DNA of 64,000 nucleotides from Hemileia vastatrix (GCA_030280995.1 JASXTE010000001.1:23073106-23137105); one strand, 5' to 3'; counted from the stretch's first letter, positions 23,574 to 35,207 are shown. Made by a program: numbers and translations. The notes: generated by a model not told the origin, from the sequence alone.

Positions 23574-26500
23574 TTGCTTCAAAATGAACCTGTCACCACT
23601 TCTCAGCTCACTAACCTTCAAACTACAGACTTACATTCTTATGAAACCTGTTTATGGGGTAAACACAACCCTAAAACTAAACACTCAGGACATAATTTTT
23701 TTCAACTACACCCTCATCTGAGGAAGGAATGCTCCAAAAACAATGCAAAAACAAATTTTTTCATTGATCTCTCTTTGATCAAACAATCTTCTCCTCTGTG
23801 TCTCTCTGCCTTTTCACTAAACTCAAAGAAATCCTTTGTGCTTGACAGCGGAGCTACAAGACATATGATTTGTGACAAGTCCATCTTCACTCAATATTCT
23901 GAGGAATTATCCTTGATCTCTTTTGTCAACAACTCAACCATTCAGAGTGAAGGAAAGGGCACCATTCATTTATCACTCAAGGACCAATCTGTTCACCTTC
24001 CGCACTGCCTGTATGTTCCTGCCTTAATAATTAATCTGATCAGTCTCACTGCCCTCCAAAGAAGCTATGCCAACCTTACTCTCAATATTCAAGGCAATGT
24101 TTTCCGTCTCTTCAGTGAAGAGAAACAACTTATTGATGGTTGAATTGATAATAATCTCCTTATTATTCAATTAGCTGTCAGTAAGTTGTTTTCTCCTGTT
24201 TCACTTCTCTCTGATACTGACTCATATACCCGTTGGCACAACAGATTAGGACACCCTGGCTGGCATGTCATGGACCAGCTCCTAAAAGCTCTCCAACTTT
24301 ACTTTTCTCCTAGTCCTGATTTTTTTTTGTGAATGCTGTGTTAAATCTAAACACCATCACACCACACAATATGGGGGGCGGACTTGCTAGCAAGTCCGCA
24401 ACCTTGGACCCAAACTCACCATAGATTGAACACACATTGAGCTATTGATAAAGGAACCATACAATCAGGGATGAACACCACTCAGCAGAACAGTTTTAGG
24501 TGGGTGTTCAAGTAGAGTTCAGTATGGGTTCAGTATGAGTTCAGTCTGAGTTCCATCTGAGTTCCATCTGAGTTCAGGTTGAGGACTTGCTAGCAAGTCC
24601 ACCCCCTATATTGCGTAGTGTCAGCTTCCCTTCCACGGTTCTCTTCCTAAAGCTACTTGTTCATTAGAATTCCTTCATGCAGACTTGAGTGGTAGAATAT
24701 CTCCTCCTTCTGTGGGAGAAAATTTATATTATTATCATTTAAACAATTATTTCACTTCTTATTGCTTTATTTATATCCTGTGCAATAAAGATGAAACCTT
24801 TAAAACTTTTGTGAATTTTAAAAAATCCATTGAATTATCTCTTAATACAAAAATATGCCATTTAATTAATGATGGAGGAGGTGAATTTGTAAGTCATGAA
24901 TTTATGGAGTATTTAGTTGATGAAGGCATACAGATGCACATTACTTCTCCCTATACCCCTTAATGGAATCCTGTTGCTGAAAGAGGGAATAGGACTTCTA
25001 CCAAAAAGAAATAGGCCCTACTCTTTCACACTAATTTACCTCCCAAATAATGGTCTGAAGCCGTGACAACTGCAGTATACCTCTACAATCGCACTCCCAC
25101 TTCCACTCAAAGCATTCTCTCTCCCTACAAAAAATTGTTTGGAGTAATTCCTAAGCTTCAGCATCTCCACACTTTTTTGTGTAGTTCCTATGCTCTAATA
25201 CCTTAACATATGAGAGAAGGATAATTTTCTCTGCTGATAATCATTTTATCTTAATTGGATTTAATGAGAAACTTATTTCCTACCAATTTCTTGATCCACA
25301 AACTCACCGCATCTCATACTCCAATGATGTTGTCTTCAATGGAAAAAATTTTCCATATCATTCCTTACGCAGTCCAACTTTACCTCTGTCTTTTCCATAC
25401 CCTCAGATCATTGAGGAAACTCCAGATTCTCCCTCCATTCCTTCTAGAACTCCTTCTGTGTATGAAACTCCCCCCACTTCACCTTCTATTCCTCCTGAAT
25501 CAGAAGCTCATGAAACTCCTCCTGTTCCAAGAAGGATTCCAGCTGCTGAATTTTTTACCTATATTCCTGAGACTGAAGCACCACCACAGGAGATCAACTC
25601 TTCAATTAATCCCAAAAATATCTTAAACTATCCTCAAACTCGAAGACAGCCCAATCAATCCCTTATGTCTACCACTTTACCTCTGGCAGTTGATGTTCCT
25701 ATCCCCAAACACTATCATGATGCCATCACCAGTAAAAATTGTTCCTCATGGATAAATGCTATTAATGCTGAGCTTCTCAACATGGACACTCATAAAGTTT
25801 GGGAAATTTGAAAACTGCCTCCTGACACCGAGCCCATTGGCACTATCTGGGTTTTTACTGTTAAAGAAAATATTGACAGGAGTATTTATAAATGTAAGGC
25901 TTGCCTCTGTGCTCAAGGTTTTTCTCAAAAACCTGGTATTGACTATTTTGATACCTACACACCTACTGGCTGCCTAACCACACTCCGAGTTCTTCTGGAT
26001 ATGTGTGCAGAACACGACTTTCAGATGGAACACATGGACTTTAAGAGTGCCTTTCTCCATGGCTCTCTTGCAGAAGAAGTGTACATGAAAATTCCAGCTG
26101 GAGTCCCTACAGACCCTCATTTTCAACATCCCATTCTTAAATTAAAAAAATCTATTTATGGCTTTAAGCAATCCCCAAGATTTTGGTCCCAGGAAATCAA
26201 CGACTTCTTTTCCTCATTTGGTCTCAGTGTCTCAGAAGCTGATCCATGTCTGTTTCTATCCAAAGATTCTGACAATCCCATCTATGTCTATCTTCATGTG
26301 GATAATCTTGCCATCATTTGGAAGGATCTCACCCAATTTAAAATTGCCATTGCAGAAAAGTACAACATGGATTTCCTTGGAGACCTAAAATATTTCCTAG
26401 GAATGAAAATTTTCCTCCATAGTGACCTCAAGACAATTAGTCTGTCTCAGCCAACCTACATTCTCAATCTCTTGAAGTCATATAATATGTTTGCCTGCAA

Positions 26501-27290
26501 ATCATTTGCAACACCTATGCTTCCTTATTATCAACTCACGGTTTCCACTTCTGAAGAAAAACTTGAATTTGCCAAACTTAAAGTGAACTACCGTAGTGCA
26601 GTAGCTTCCCTAAACTATCTTGTACAATGCTCTTGGCCAGAACTTGCATTCTCTGTAAGCCAACTTTCCCAACATCTTGAAGAACTGGGGATCAATCACT
26701 GCATCACTTTCAAGCATATATTACGCTACCTTGCTGGCACTACTGATCTTTGTCTCTCTTATTCTCAAGATCCTCTGGCTCCTACTGGTGCTATTGGTCA
26801 CCATTCTTGGTCACACCCTACAGGGTTTGCTGATTCTGATTGGGCTGATTGCCCCAACACCAGACGGTCCACCTCTGGCTATGTTTTTATCTTTAAAAAT
26901 GGGGCCATCTCATGCCAATCAAAAAAACAACATACTTTTTCTTTATCCGCCTCTGAGTCCCAATAAAGATCTTGTACTTCTGCTGGCCAGGAAGGCATTT
27001 GGTTACAAAGTCTATTCAAGTCGCTGTCTCTTCCCATACCTCATCCTCTCACTATTCTTGGAGATAACCAGGGCTCTATTGCTCTCTCAAAAAATCGCAT
27101 TTTTCAGGCTCGGACCAAGCATATTGAAGTTCAATATTATTGGCTTTGCAAGCAATTTCTAGCAGGTAATCTTCATATTCCTTACACTCCTACTTCTGAA
27201 ATGTTGGCTGATGGAATCACAAAGTTCATACCCCTAAAAAATTTAAATTTATTCTGTAATGCTTGTGGGCTTTCACCTGAAGCCTCCCAA
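23574..27290 (+). pseudogene. Copia 1 pol (protease, integrase, RT, RNase H)
   Basis: Domains in Copia order. The protease is at about 23840 (LDSGATRHM). The GAG-pre-integrase block is at about 24225-24300 (RWHNRLGHPGWH). The integrase core is at about 24660-25150 (DLSG, then GGGEFVSHEF). The reverse transcriptase is at about 25770-26520 (MDFKSAFLHG; the catalytic box reads HVDNLAII, with the second aspartate replaced by asparagine). RNase H is at about 26770-27180 (GFADSDWADCPNTRRSTSGY and SLSASES). At least eight in-frame stops or shifts are seen, for example TAA at 24961 and after SESQ at 26964. The CACTA insertion 24360-24620 interrupts the region before the integrase core. Catalytically dead. 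Confidence 0.85.
24360..24620 (+). mobile_element. Family-1 CACTA-type MITE, copy 1 (261 bp)
   Basis: The ends are CACCACACAATATGGGG and, as reverse complement, CACTACGCAATATAGGGG. The palindrome GGACTTGCTAGCAAGTCC lies about 20 bp inside both ends. Flanking TCA trinucleotides (24357-24359 and 24621-24623) form a 3-bp duplication, as expected for CACTA elements. Removing the element plus one TCA makes the surrounding Copia reading frame continuous across the site. The interior has short direct repeats of GAGTTCA and GAGTTCCATCT and no coding capacity. A second 261-bp copy is at 50255-50515. Confidence 0.88.
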
Positions 27291-27299
27291 TCAGGGGAG
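27288..27299 (+). promoter_or_regulatory. Polypurine tract of Copia 1
   Basis: AATCAGGGGAG directly precedes the TG of the 3' LTR, the expected site for plus-strand priming. Confidence 0.7.
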
Positions 27300-27903
27300 T
27301 GTCAAAATAATCATTCACATCTCGCATCCCCTCTGCTCAGCTTGTTTTTGATTCCTGCTTTCCTTCTTCTAAGTTTTCCTTGATTCTTGTATATCCCTCT
27401 TGTCTCACTTTGCCCCTGCATTTGCTGCCTGAACTTGCTCAGTTACTAGTATCTCCCTGTTAATTATTTGATTAGTTCTCATTAAATGGTACCCCTCTCT
27501 GTCACTTCTTAGCACTATGCCCTTGTTACAATCACCCTGTAAATGGGACACCTCCCTGAGATAAAATGTGCCACCCATTGTACCTCTTTTCTCAAGCAAG
27601 TCCATCCTATACACAGGTTTGTCCTCTTATTTTTATCCTCCATTTTCCCATCCTTACTTATGATTATATCAACCTTTAGGTATAACTGGCTCATTAAGTT
27701 TCTCAAGTTGTGCATTACTAATTTACTCCTTGGCTTTATACCAAAGGTCTATTGTACTTATCTATTTGATTATCTTGAAATTTTATTAAACTGAGTCCGT
27801 CCTATTTACAGGTATAACTGGCTCATTAAGTTTCTCAAGTCGCGCATTACTAATTTACTCCTTGGCTTTATACCAAAGACAAAAAGGGGGCTTTTTGTTC
27901 ACA
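27300..27903 (+). repeat. 3' LTR of Copia 1 with an intron-less internal duplication
   Basis: 604 bp, 131 bp longer than the 5' LTR. The first part matches the 5' LTR including the 63-nt GT-AG segment (27617-27679). After a filler of about 45 bp (27750-27792), a second copy of the distal LTR begins at GAGTCCGTCC. It joins TTTACAG directly to GTATAACTGG at 27811/27812, exactly where the intron is removed. The element then ends normally in GTTCACA. Confidence 0.85.
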
Positions 27904-27968
27904 GATTTCTCATTTTCAAATTCAATTAGCTGAGTAGAAAATAAAGGAGGATTTAAATTTTTTGATGC

Positions 27969-28600
27969 CTATGGAATATCAAAGCTTTTCACATAATATA
28001 AAGAAGTAGAGACACTTGATAAGGGAAACTGATCCCAGCTGTCCATGAGGTGCTTGTTTGGGCAGGCTACATACAAGTCTGGATGTTCAACATTTTCAGA
28101 AGATGGGAAAGTGCTTAAAAGGCATGAATCTGGAATGAAAATCTGATTATGATAAATATTTTTACTATTAGTAGAACAAGTGATGTTGTGCTCCCCATCC
28201 AAATACTGATTGGAACAGGCAAGCTGAGGACTGTGAGCACATAAGGGGTAGGATGCTGTTGTACGAAAGAGTGAATTTTCCAATTAGGAGAAAATGACTG
28301 ATTTTTGTCGCTGATGGAAGCCACTGGGAGAGAAGCATGTGCTTGAGGGAATGGGTGAGAAGGATCAATGTTGAGAATGGTTGGATTGAGTGAAGTCTCA
28401 AAAGGAAAACAGTGATGATTGATGTGGAATTAGTCACATGTTTCCTAAGACAAATGTGCCTCAACTGCGGGATGAGGATTAAGATGACAATGTGAAGCAG
28501 AAGTTTCAATGGCAAAGGGTGTGTCAGAGTGGACAGAAGGATGGACATTCCAGCCATCAAGAGAATGATTTGGATGATATGTCATTTTGAGAGAAGATAC
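27969..28600 (-). pseudogene. Unrecognised degraded coding remnant
   Basis: Overlapping minus-strand open frames (27969-28283 and 28168-28560) lie inside the split TIR element. The first reads MENSLFRTTASYPLCAHSPQ and ends KSFDIP. No family resemblance is visible, and in-frame stops separate the upstream part. It may be cargo or transposase debris of that TIR element. Function unknown. Confidence 0.25.
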
Positions 28601-28999
28601 AACTTTCTATATTTAATATTTAAACAAGAAGAAACTTTTCTGAGATCTTGTAAATGTTGTATATTTTGAGTTATAAAGTGTTATGCTGCGGAGTGCTGCA
28701 TGTGAATGGGATGATATTGACAAATCAGTGAAATCCAACATTATTGTAAAACCAGCACTTTTGGTTAAGAAAGTGTGGATTTGAGTGAAATAAGTGACTT
28801 ATTTGAGTTTTGAAATACACCAGTGTTGGGGCTGGTGTGTTTCGGAAATCCACACTTAGAAAAATGAGGATTTGACCAAAATTAAGTGTGGGTTTGTAAG
28901 TGCAAATTTTCCAACTTTGACTCCCTCTAATTTCACTTTTTCACTCTTTTCATTTTTTGCTCCACCTATAAGCCACCGCACATCAAAATAAACAACAAA

Positions 29000-29211
29000 C
29001 ACCGCAAAAAATCAAGTGCACCTGCTAGCAGGTGCCTATCCCTATCTTCAGTTTTGATTTCAGAGTAAATTTGATTTGATGTTTCACGAGCTAGTGCGCC
29101 CATTTTCCAGTGCGCAGTCTTTTTAGAAGAATTACAGCTGAGCAGAATTTGAGTTAAGTCAAAGATAGGGCTTGGCACCTGCTATCAGGTGCCCATGTTT
29201 TTTTTCTGGTG
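29000..29211 (+). mobile_element. Family-2 CACTA-like MITE, copy 2
   Basis: 212 bp, CACCGCAAAAAATC to TTTTCTGGTG. The near-perfect palindromes TGCACCTGCTAGCAGGTGCC and GGCACCTGCTATCAGGTGCC are just inside the ends. It aligns end to end with the copy at 15692-15904. Unlike that copy it still holds several CpGs (CACGAG, GTGCGCCC, GTGCGCAG), in keeping with its place at the edge of the CpG-retaining gene island. Confidence 0.72.
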
Positions 29212-30349
29212 AGATAAATTTTTTTACGCAACAAATACCTTGACAAGCCAACTACCCACTACCAAAATTATTCCCATCCCCCCCTGCAATCCACTCTAAA
29301 AATTTTAGGGTTTAAGAGGTTTAGTTGTGTATTACTTACCAGTTTTTCTCTTAGTCCCAAGTTTTGCTGTTCTTGGGTCTGTATTGTGGGTTGAATGGTA
29401 TTTGTATGTCTCTCCAGTGCTGTGGCAAGTATGGCTTCAACTTTGGATTGGATGTAAGTGGCTGGGACAGGAGTTTTGGATATGGGATTGGGGTTGTGAC
29501 ATGGTTTACTTGGAGCAATGAGGTGGCAGGGGCCTGTGTAATATAGGTGTTTTGACTTATAGGTGAGGTAGGAAAATAGGGAGGAAATGGTTTGTGTCAA
29601 TGTATATTTGTTGGTTGCACTTTTTAAATATTCTTATGGGAAATTGGATGTGGTTTTTATAATTAATAATAGTTTTGTACAAATTGGTAATGGTGTAATT
29701 CAGCAATTTACTGGTGAAATGTATATGACTGGATGTGGCTGTGAATTTAATAAAAGTTGTGCTCAATTTGGCATAAGTGTATCTAGTGGTGATCACGGCA
29801 ACGCTGGACCACCTATTGGAAGTAGAATTTTGTAAACCTCCGCCTTTTCGCACGCTGTGTGAAGAAATGGCAAGTACAGGAAAAAGGGGATGAAAGTTGC
29901 ATGAGTTAAAAAAAAAAATTGGAAGAGGCGAGTCTCATTTACAGACAGTGGGCTAACAAATGCCTTTGAGTTTACAAGCTCGGATCGAATGCTTATAGAT
30001 ACTGTTAAACTGGAAAAGCTTACGGTGTTCTTGCCACCTATTCCCTGCCAAAAGCAACCTAAACTCATGTTTTTGGCAGGGCATCGGAGACGAGAAACCC
30101 GCAGGCTTTTCAGGTTTTTTTGTATCTATTCTTACTGATGCAAGTTAGTGACACGATAGTGTGAGATGAGCTCAAAAGGCAGTAATTTATGCATACCGAC
30201 GCACTTTACCGACACGGTAGTAGATGCTCTCAAAGTCAAGAATTTAGGTATTTAACTATGTGCCTCTATAAGTACAAAGTTTCAAAGCATAACTTTTCAA
30301 ACCCTCCTTTACAATAAACATCTTAGTTAATATTATGTTAGCTTTGCGT
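29212..30349. other. Intergenic stretch downstream of GH5 gene A
   Basis: Open frames occur on both strands (plus 29587-29835; minus 29268-29600, 29557-29853, 29793-30068) but none is supported by splice logic or family motifs. Around 30048-30110 a block (AAACTCATGTTTTTGGCAGG) recurs in altered form at 49165-49215 (AAACTCATGTTTTTGATGGG), so part of this stretch is likely transposon-derived. CpGs become frequent from about 29.8 kb. Confidence 0.35.
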
Positions 30350-33205
30350 TTAAGAAATGCTGGATGGAATGAAAATAGGTTCAGAGGCTTCGCCAGGTGT
30401 CCCGTCTACACTTACACCATTTATCATAAACCAAGCTCCTTCTTCTTTTTTTGAATTCACATCTCGCCGATAGCGTAACCAAGAATAAACCACATTCCTA
30501 GCAGGCTTTTCATTCCGCTTTGTAAATTTTGGGGCTATAGACCTACGGATAAGGTTTGCATCTTTATCCGTCCCCGTTGTTGGTGGGGGATCGCTAGCAG
30601 AATTACGCCATTTTGTGTCTTTCCAGTAGGTGTAAGAGGTTCTGCGCGGAACGTATTGGCGTTCAGGAACAATGACAGGTGATTGCTGATCTAGTATATT
30701 CAAGGCATAAAACACTTTTCCGCTGTCTGCGTTATCATACACTGGTGAAGCAACCTTTTTTTTTTTTTTTTTTTTTTTTTGGATGGTCAATAGTCAAATC
30801 ATAGCTTGAGAATCAACATTGGAGATACTGACCTTGACGAAATCGCTTTCCTGGTCTTCAGTGGCCTTTAAACCAGAAATAGTAAAGATATAATTTTATG
30901 GCAACTAGGAAAATTCAGAAACCTACAACCCATATTTCATAATGCTTTGCCCAGGCAGCTCCTTTGAATGAAATTCCAATCATGCTTCCATTGGTCGCAA
31001 TCAGTGGATGAGGCGCTGTGGGAATAGGATAAGCGGGCACAGGTTGATTGAGGATGTTAAAACTGAAGAATAATCAGAGGATTGATTACTATCATTTTAT
31101 GTGAAGATTATCTCATCTAGGACTAACCTAGCCCTATATGTTGCCTGTACCACACCATACTCTCTTTGATCAAAATTTTCCGACGTTTGGTTTTGCCATC
31201 CTGGGATATGATAACTTCAACATGTTTTCAGATTAACTTTTCTCTTACTGTAGTTTGATGAAATCTTTCTGATAACTCACCTAAAAATACCACTTCCCTC
31301 ACCATGGGTAATAAATCCCGTGTGCTCTGAATGAGGTCTCATGGACCAAATTAAAGCACCCCCACAAGTTATTACTTGATAAGCCCTTTCAAAAACTTCA
31401 ACATTCGAGTCTATAACTGAAAATTAGTCATTATTTGACAGAGATTAGAGAAAAATATTACAAAATCCATGCTCTGAAATTATCAATGTTTTTCCAAATT
31501 GTTTGATTCGTGCATTCAGTCTAAAAAGAAGCGAAAAGAAATATTGAGAAAATCTCCACTTCCAATAAAGTAAAATATCCCATACTTGTCGAATTTGAGG
31601 ATATCTCTATCACCGTATATATGATAGTCAAATGCATCAACAAACTCTGACTTTAAGCTTTCTTCCGGCCAGGCGACAAGGGGATCTGGATTTCGGGAAC
31701 TAAACTTCCAACCTTAGTCATTAACTTTTCAAATAAAAATATTAAAATGACTCACTAGCTTCCATCAATTACAAGTGTATTGGGTGCGAGCCATTTGATA
31801 TACCTGGCGATGTCAATGGTCCACTGATGCAAAGATGAGAAATAATTAAACTTTTTTAAAGAGAAACTAAATCAAAGTTTACCTCGGCGGGAGCAGGATT
31901 TATACCTAAAGGAATATATGAATAAATTTCATATCTAAAAAAGTGTAACAAAAACCTTACGTGAAAATGTAGGGGCTGTGGCATTAGCTGTGGAATTAGG
32001 CTGACGAATTCCCCAATTCATTTCATTTCCAGTTTGAAATCCAAGAAATGTATCATCATTTCCATATATCTTGCCATTGATGGTGTTTTTCCTTGTTAAT
32101 AGATACTTGATGATTTTTTTAAAATCTTCGCGAATTCTTTTATCCACGAACCAATCAACCCGAATTTGTGCTTGGGCATAATCCGTGATGTTGAACCGAT
32201 GCCGAATTAGCTTTTTCAAATATTTCAGTTTTCAATTTAAGTAAATCAATAAAAAGGTGCTCTTACATCATTGAAATTTCCAACCCAATCTGTATCTGCA
32301 GAACCATAGTCCTAAGAGAGTAGTAGAATTTTTAATGTCACATAACAGTATATGTTAAAGCTGGAAGGAGTTCACTTGATTAATAATTGGAAATATAATT
32401 TTAACTCCGTACTTCGAGGCTATATCAAGACTAGAAGTGTCTTCAGAAAATTTGCTCAACACGTCCAGCGTTTAGTGGAGCAATGGAACATTTCACTCAC
32501 GCGCGATCAAATTGTTGCCACTTTGATTCGGTATATATCCAATCTAAGACAAGAAAAACCAAAATGATAATATTTCAAAATTTAATCAAAGATGCTTTGA
32601 ACAACCAGGGTGAACTTAAATTGGAGATTTCCAGTGTACCTTGTGTCTGATAATCCCACCCAGCAATATGAGCATTTTCTGGTGTTGTGAAGCGTCCAAA
32701 CTGTGAGTTGGCAACTTTAAGAGTATAAATTCGGGTAACTGGTGATCCAAACCCAGCGATAGATGCCATTGCATCGTTATTCTCGAAAACAGTCCCTATT
32801 TACAATAAAAATATCTTAGCCTTCTTTACATGTAATATCTATTTCGTTTTCTATTCATCATTACATCAACCTACCATCCAAGACAGCAGGTGCGCTAAAT
32901 AACAAAAAAAATATTCTTTTAGCAGGTAAAACTATAAAAATTACTGTTTATATTGTACTATCAGCTTCTTACTTAAAACTTCTGAAATCAAACAATCTCT
33001 CCCCAATGTAGAAGTGACCCCCCCTGGTACTGACAAATCCGGGCAACGGCTGAAAGTTCATTGCGGAAGTAAAATTGTGATATCGAGGAGGCTGCAAATT
33101 GGTCTCTGGGACTACCATTGGTTCAATCATACCAGATTTCCCCTTAATGTAAGACATCAAAAAAACAAAAACAAAGAGAGTATGATGTAGGAGTTGGAAA
33201 TACAT
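30350..33205 (-). CDS. Secreted glycoside hydrolase family 5 protein, gene A
   Basis: A predicted secreted GH5 (clan A, TIM-barrel) hydrolase, probably acting on a beta-linked polysaccharide such as mannan or glucan; the substrate is not readable. Sixteen exons (complement): 32973-33205, 32875-32894, 32640-32795, 32501-32543, 32376-32454, 32267-32311, 31961-32210, 31883-31905, 31756-31823, 31586-31699, 31462-31520, 31281-31416, 31128-31214, 30927-31062, 30833-30865, 30350-30754. All introns are GT-AG, 45-96 nt, and phases close to give 628 aa. Residues 1 to about 22 form a hydrophobic signal peptide. GFVSTRGGHFYIGERLFDFR begins the barrel. The acid/base Glu is E255 (TGNEMN) and the nucleophile E360 (IISEHGF), 105 residues apart, as usual for GH5. 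About 150 C-terminal residues beyond the barrel resemble gene B. The last intron ends in 25 A residues before its AG. Paralogue of gene B. Confidence 0.85.
30756..30780 (+). repeat. T25 homopolymer at a splice acceptor
   Basis: Twenty-five T on the plus strand, i.e. 25 A on the sense strand of GH5 gene A, end directly at the AG acceptor of its last exon. The equivalent intron in gene B ends ATTTATAG, without the tract. Confidence 0.85.
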
Positions 33206-35207
33206 ATTTAGTGAGGTAAACAGACAGGGTGAAAACTAACTGATTCACCCGTCTTAAAAAGGGATCAGGGCGCCTTGAAACCTTTTCTTCTAGATAAAAT
33301 GAAGTGTTACAGCAAAGTCACAACAAATATTTTTCCGTAAACGAAGGTTCATTTAATTTACATTCTTAACTCACAATAACGAAGTAATTCATCATTTTCG
33401 CATCCTTTACAATCTTCCAACGATGCAAAATAAGTACCAAACACATGTGGAGCATTCATTTGCCATGTGCTTCCAAACAGCAGGTTTACGGGGGAAACAA
33501 AGAAATCGGTAAGTGTGTGTGGGCAACGCTGCAAGTTTAACGGCATTAAGACGTCTTGATCTAGTTAATTACATCGTTGCGTAAGACGCTCCGGTGAAGT
33601 TAGGTTTGTAGTGGTGATGACATGGACCCAAATACAGGACTTGATTATAGATAACTGATTTTTTCTGTACAGAAAGGGCGATGCTTGTTTCAATATTAAG
33701 CCACTAATTCGTAAATCAACTCGCGTATAAGTTATTTATAATTTTTGTTTTGATGGCTGGATGAAGCTATTCTTGCCACTGCATCGATGTTGTACTTGAT
33801 TTCAACCGTTGATTGAAATCTGAATGCCACTGTTAGAGCTCACTTCCCTTTTTGACACCTAAGATAAATGAGGCGCATCCTTGGCTAAATAGCGTACGAT
33901 TTTACCAAGTAATTTATTGTCTGAATGAATAACTTTTTTTAACAATAATTAAAAACAGAAAAATGGACTCATCATTCATCGTTGAAGTTATTTTCCTTTA
34001 TTCAAAGCTAGTGGTACTTAATACTGAGCAGATTTTATTTAGTTATCGACACTACTATCTTATTATTGTCTAATCACATAGAGACATTCTCAAATGTAGT
34101 AGAAAACATTTATTTCTAACAAATGCTGACACATCAATGTTGTCTAGAAGACATATGAGCTTTAACAGGTAGCGCCAGACATACTAATTTGCGCTAAACG
34201 ACAACTAATAACTAACTGGAACATGTGGAACATTTTTCCATTTTAGGATCTTGAAGAAATTTTGATGTAAGTTAAAGGAAAATTCAATATAGATTGAGAA
34301 GAAACACCATAGTGTTTGGGCTAATGATCTGAGTTTGTTTATAAAATTTCGAAAGAGGATAATGATGCTTGATTTAAAGGTAACAACGTGCCCTGACTCA
34401 CCATTAAAGAACTCTTGGTATCTGCTAGGGTGTGCCAATCCTTAATCTGATTTTTAGTTGAAAAAATACAATGATTTGACTCCGCGCAGAACTTCTGTGA
34501 GCAACTCAGTCAGTAGTAAATGAATGAACATCCTAGAAGGATTAAAGCAGAACTAAAATTAAATCAAACGAAATTTAAGAGTTGTAACCTGCCACTAGGA
34601 GCCAAAAAAAAGAAAAACATTTGTTGACTAAAGCAGAAATAACAATCTCGTCTAGTTTATTTGCCTTTCTTGAAAATTTAGCTGCCTTAAAATATATGAT
34701 GAGAGTTATTAGGTAATAAAAATGTCTCAGGGAGAAGAAATATTAAGGCTTGTGCAAGTACTTGAGGCATAAACATATAGAATAGCTACCTATAATATTT
34801 CATAGGAGTATGAGTTTTTAAGAATTGGTAACTATTGGATAAGTGAAAAAAGGGACGGGAGGCTGAAGGATCAAGATTGAGATAAAATTGGATGGGAAGT
34901 AAAAGTGAGGCATTTAAGTAATTAGAAGGAGAAAATAAGAAATGCTAAATTTTAGTTAAGATAAAACTCAAAAAAAAGTTGGTGAGGTTTTTACAGCATT
35001 TTTTCAGATAGGTTGAGTTTGTGGTTCATTGGCGTAGATAAGTGCCTCATAAGTATTTAGAGTCTCAGTAGATAGATAGATTTGGTGTTACAAAAAAATA
35101 ATTGAGGTAATAAACTGACTATGAAGTATAATTTATTTTTAAGTTTGTTAATGTCAAAGAAAACTAAATAAAACTAATTGTAGGTTATTTCACGAATACT
35201 ACCAAGA
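33206..35207. other. Intergenic stretch between GH5 paralogues, upstream part
   Basis: Presumed promoter region of gene A is at its left edge. A 62-codon minus-strand frame (33358-33546; contains GTYFASLEDCKGCENDELL) has CpG-containing, coding-like text and several cysteines but no recognised family. It could be a terminal exon or small protein. No other structure is seen to 35207. Confidence 0.3.

Larger units (their letters stand above)
22435..27903 (+). mobile_element. Full-length Copia retrotransposon 1 (inactive)
   Basis: Bounded by a 5-bp target duplication GATTT (22430-22434 and 27904-27908). It has a 5' LTR, a Met-tRNA-like primer site, gag, a pol in Copia order (protease, integrase, reverse transcriptase, RNase H), a purine tract and a 3' LTR. 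Many frameshifts and stops, and a 261-bp CACTA-type insertion at 24360-24620, make it dead. It landed in the TIR element at 22277-28927. Confidence 0.9.
22277..28927. mobile_element. TIR element (GGGGGTGTCAA family) split by a Copia insertion
   Basis: The left terminus GGGGGTGTCAAAG at 22277 matches the reverse complement of 28915-28927 (GAGGGAGTCAAAG), and both are followed inward by related text (AAAATT, then TTTGCACTTACAA at the right, TTGCACTTACAA at the left). Flanks are TAATA and TAATT, close to the TAATA duplication of the relative at 54273. Without the Copia element (22435-27903) it would be about 1.2 kb. The right-hand part holds degraded minus-strand open frames (27969-28600). Confidence 0.55.

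Noticed and set aside
29268..29853. Apparent small gene on either strand downstream of GH5 gene A
   Set aside because: Open frames exist on both strands, with no consistent splice model or motif, and nearby text recurs at 49 kb, suggesting repeat origin.
32352..32567. 71-codon plus-strand open frame with CpGs
   Set aside because: Antisense shadow of GH5 gene A exons 4 and 5.
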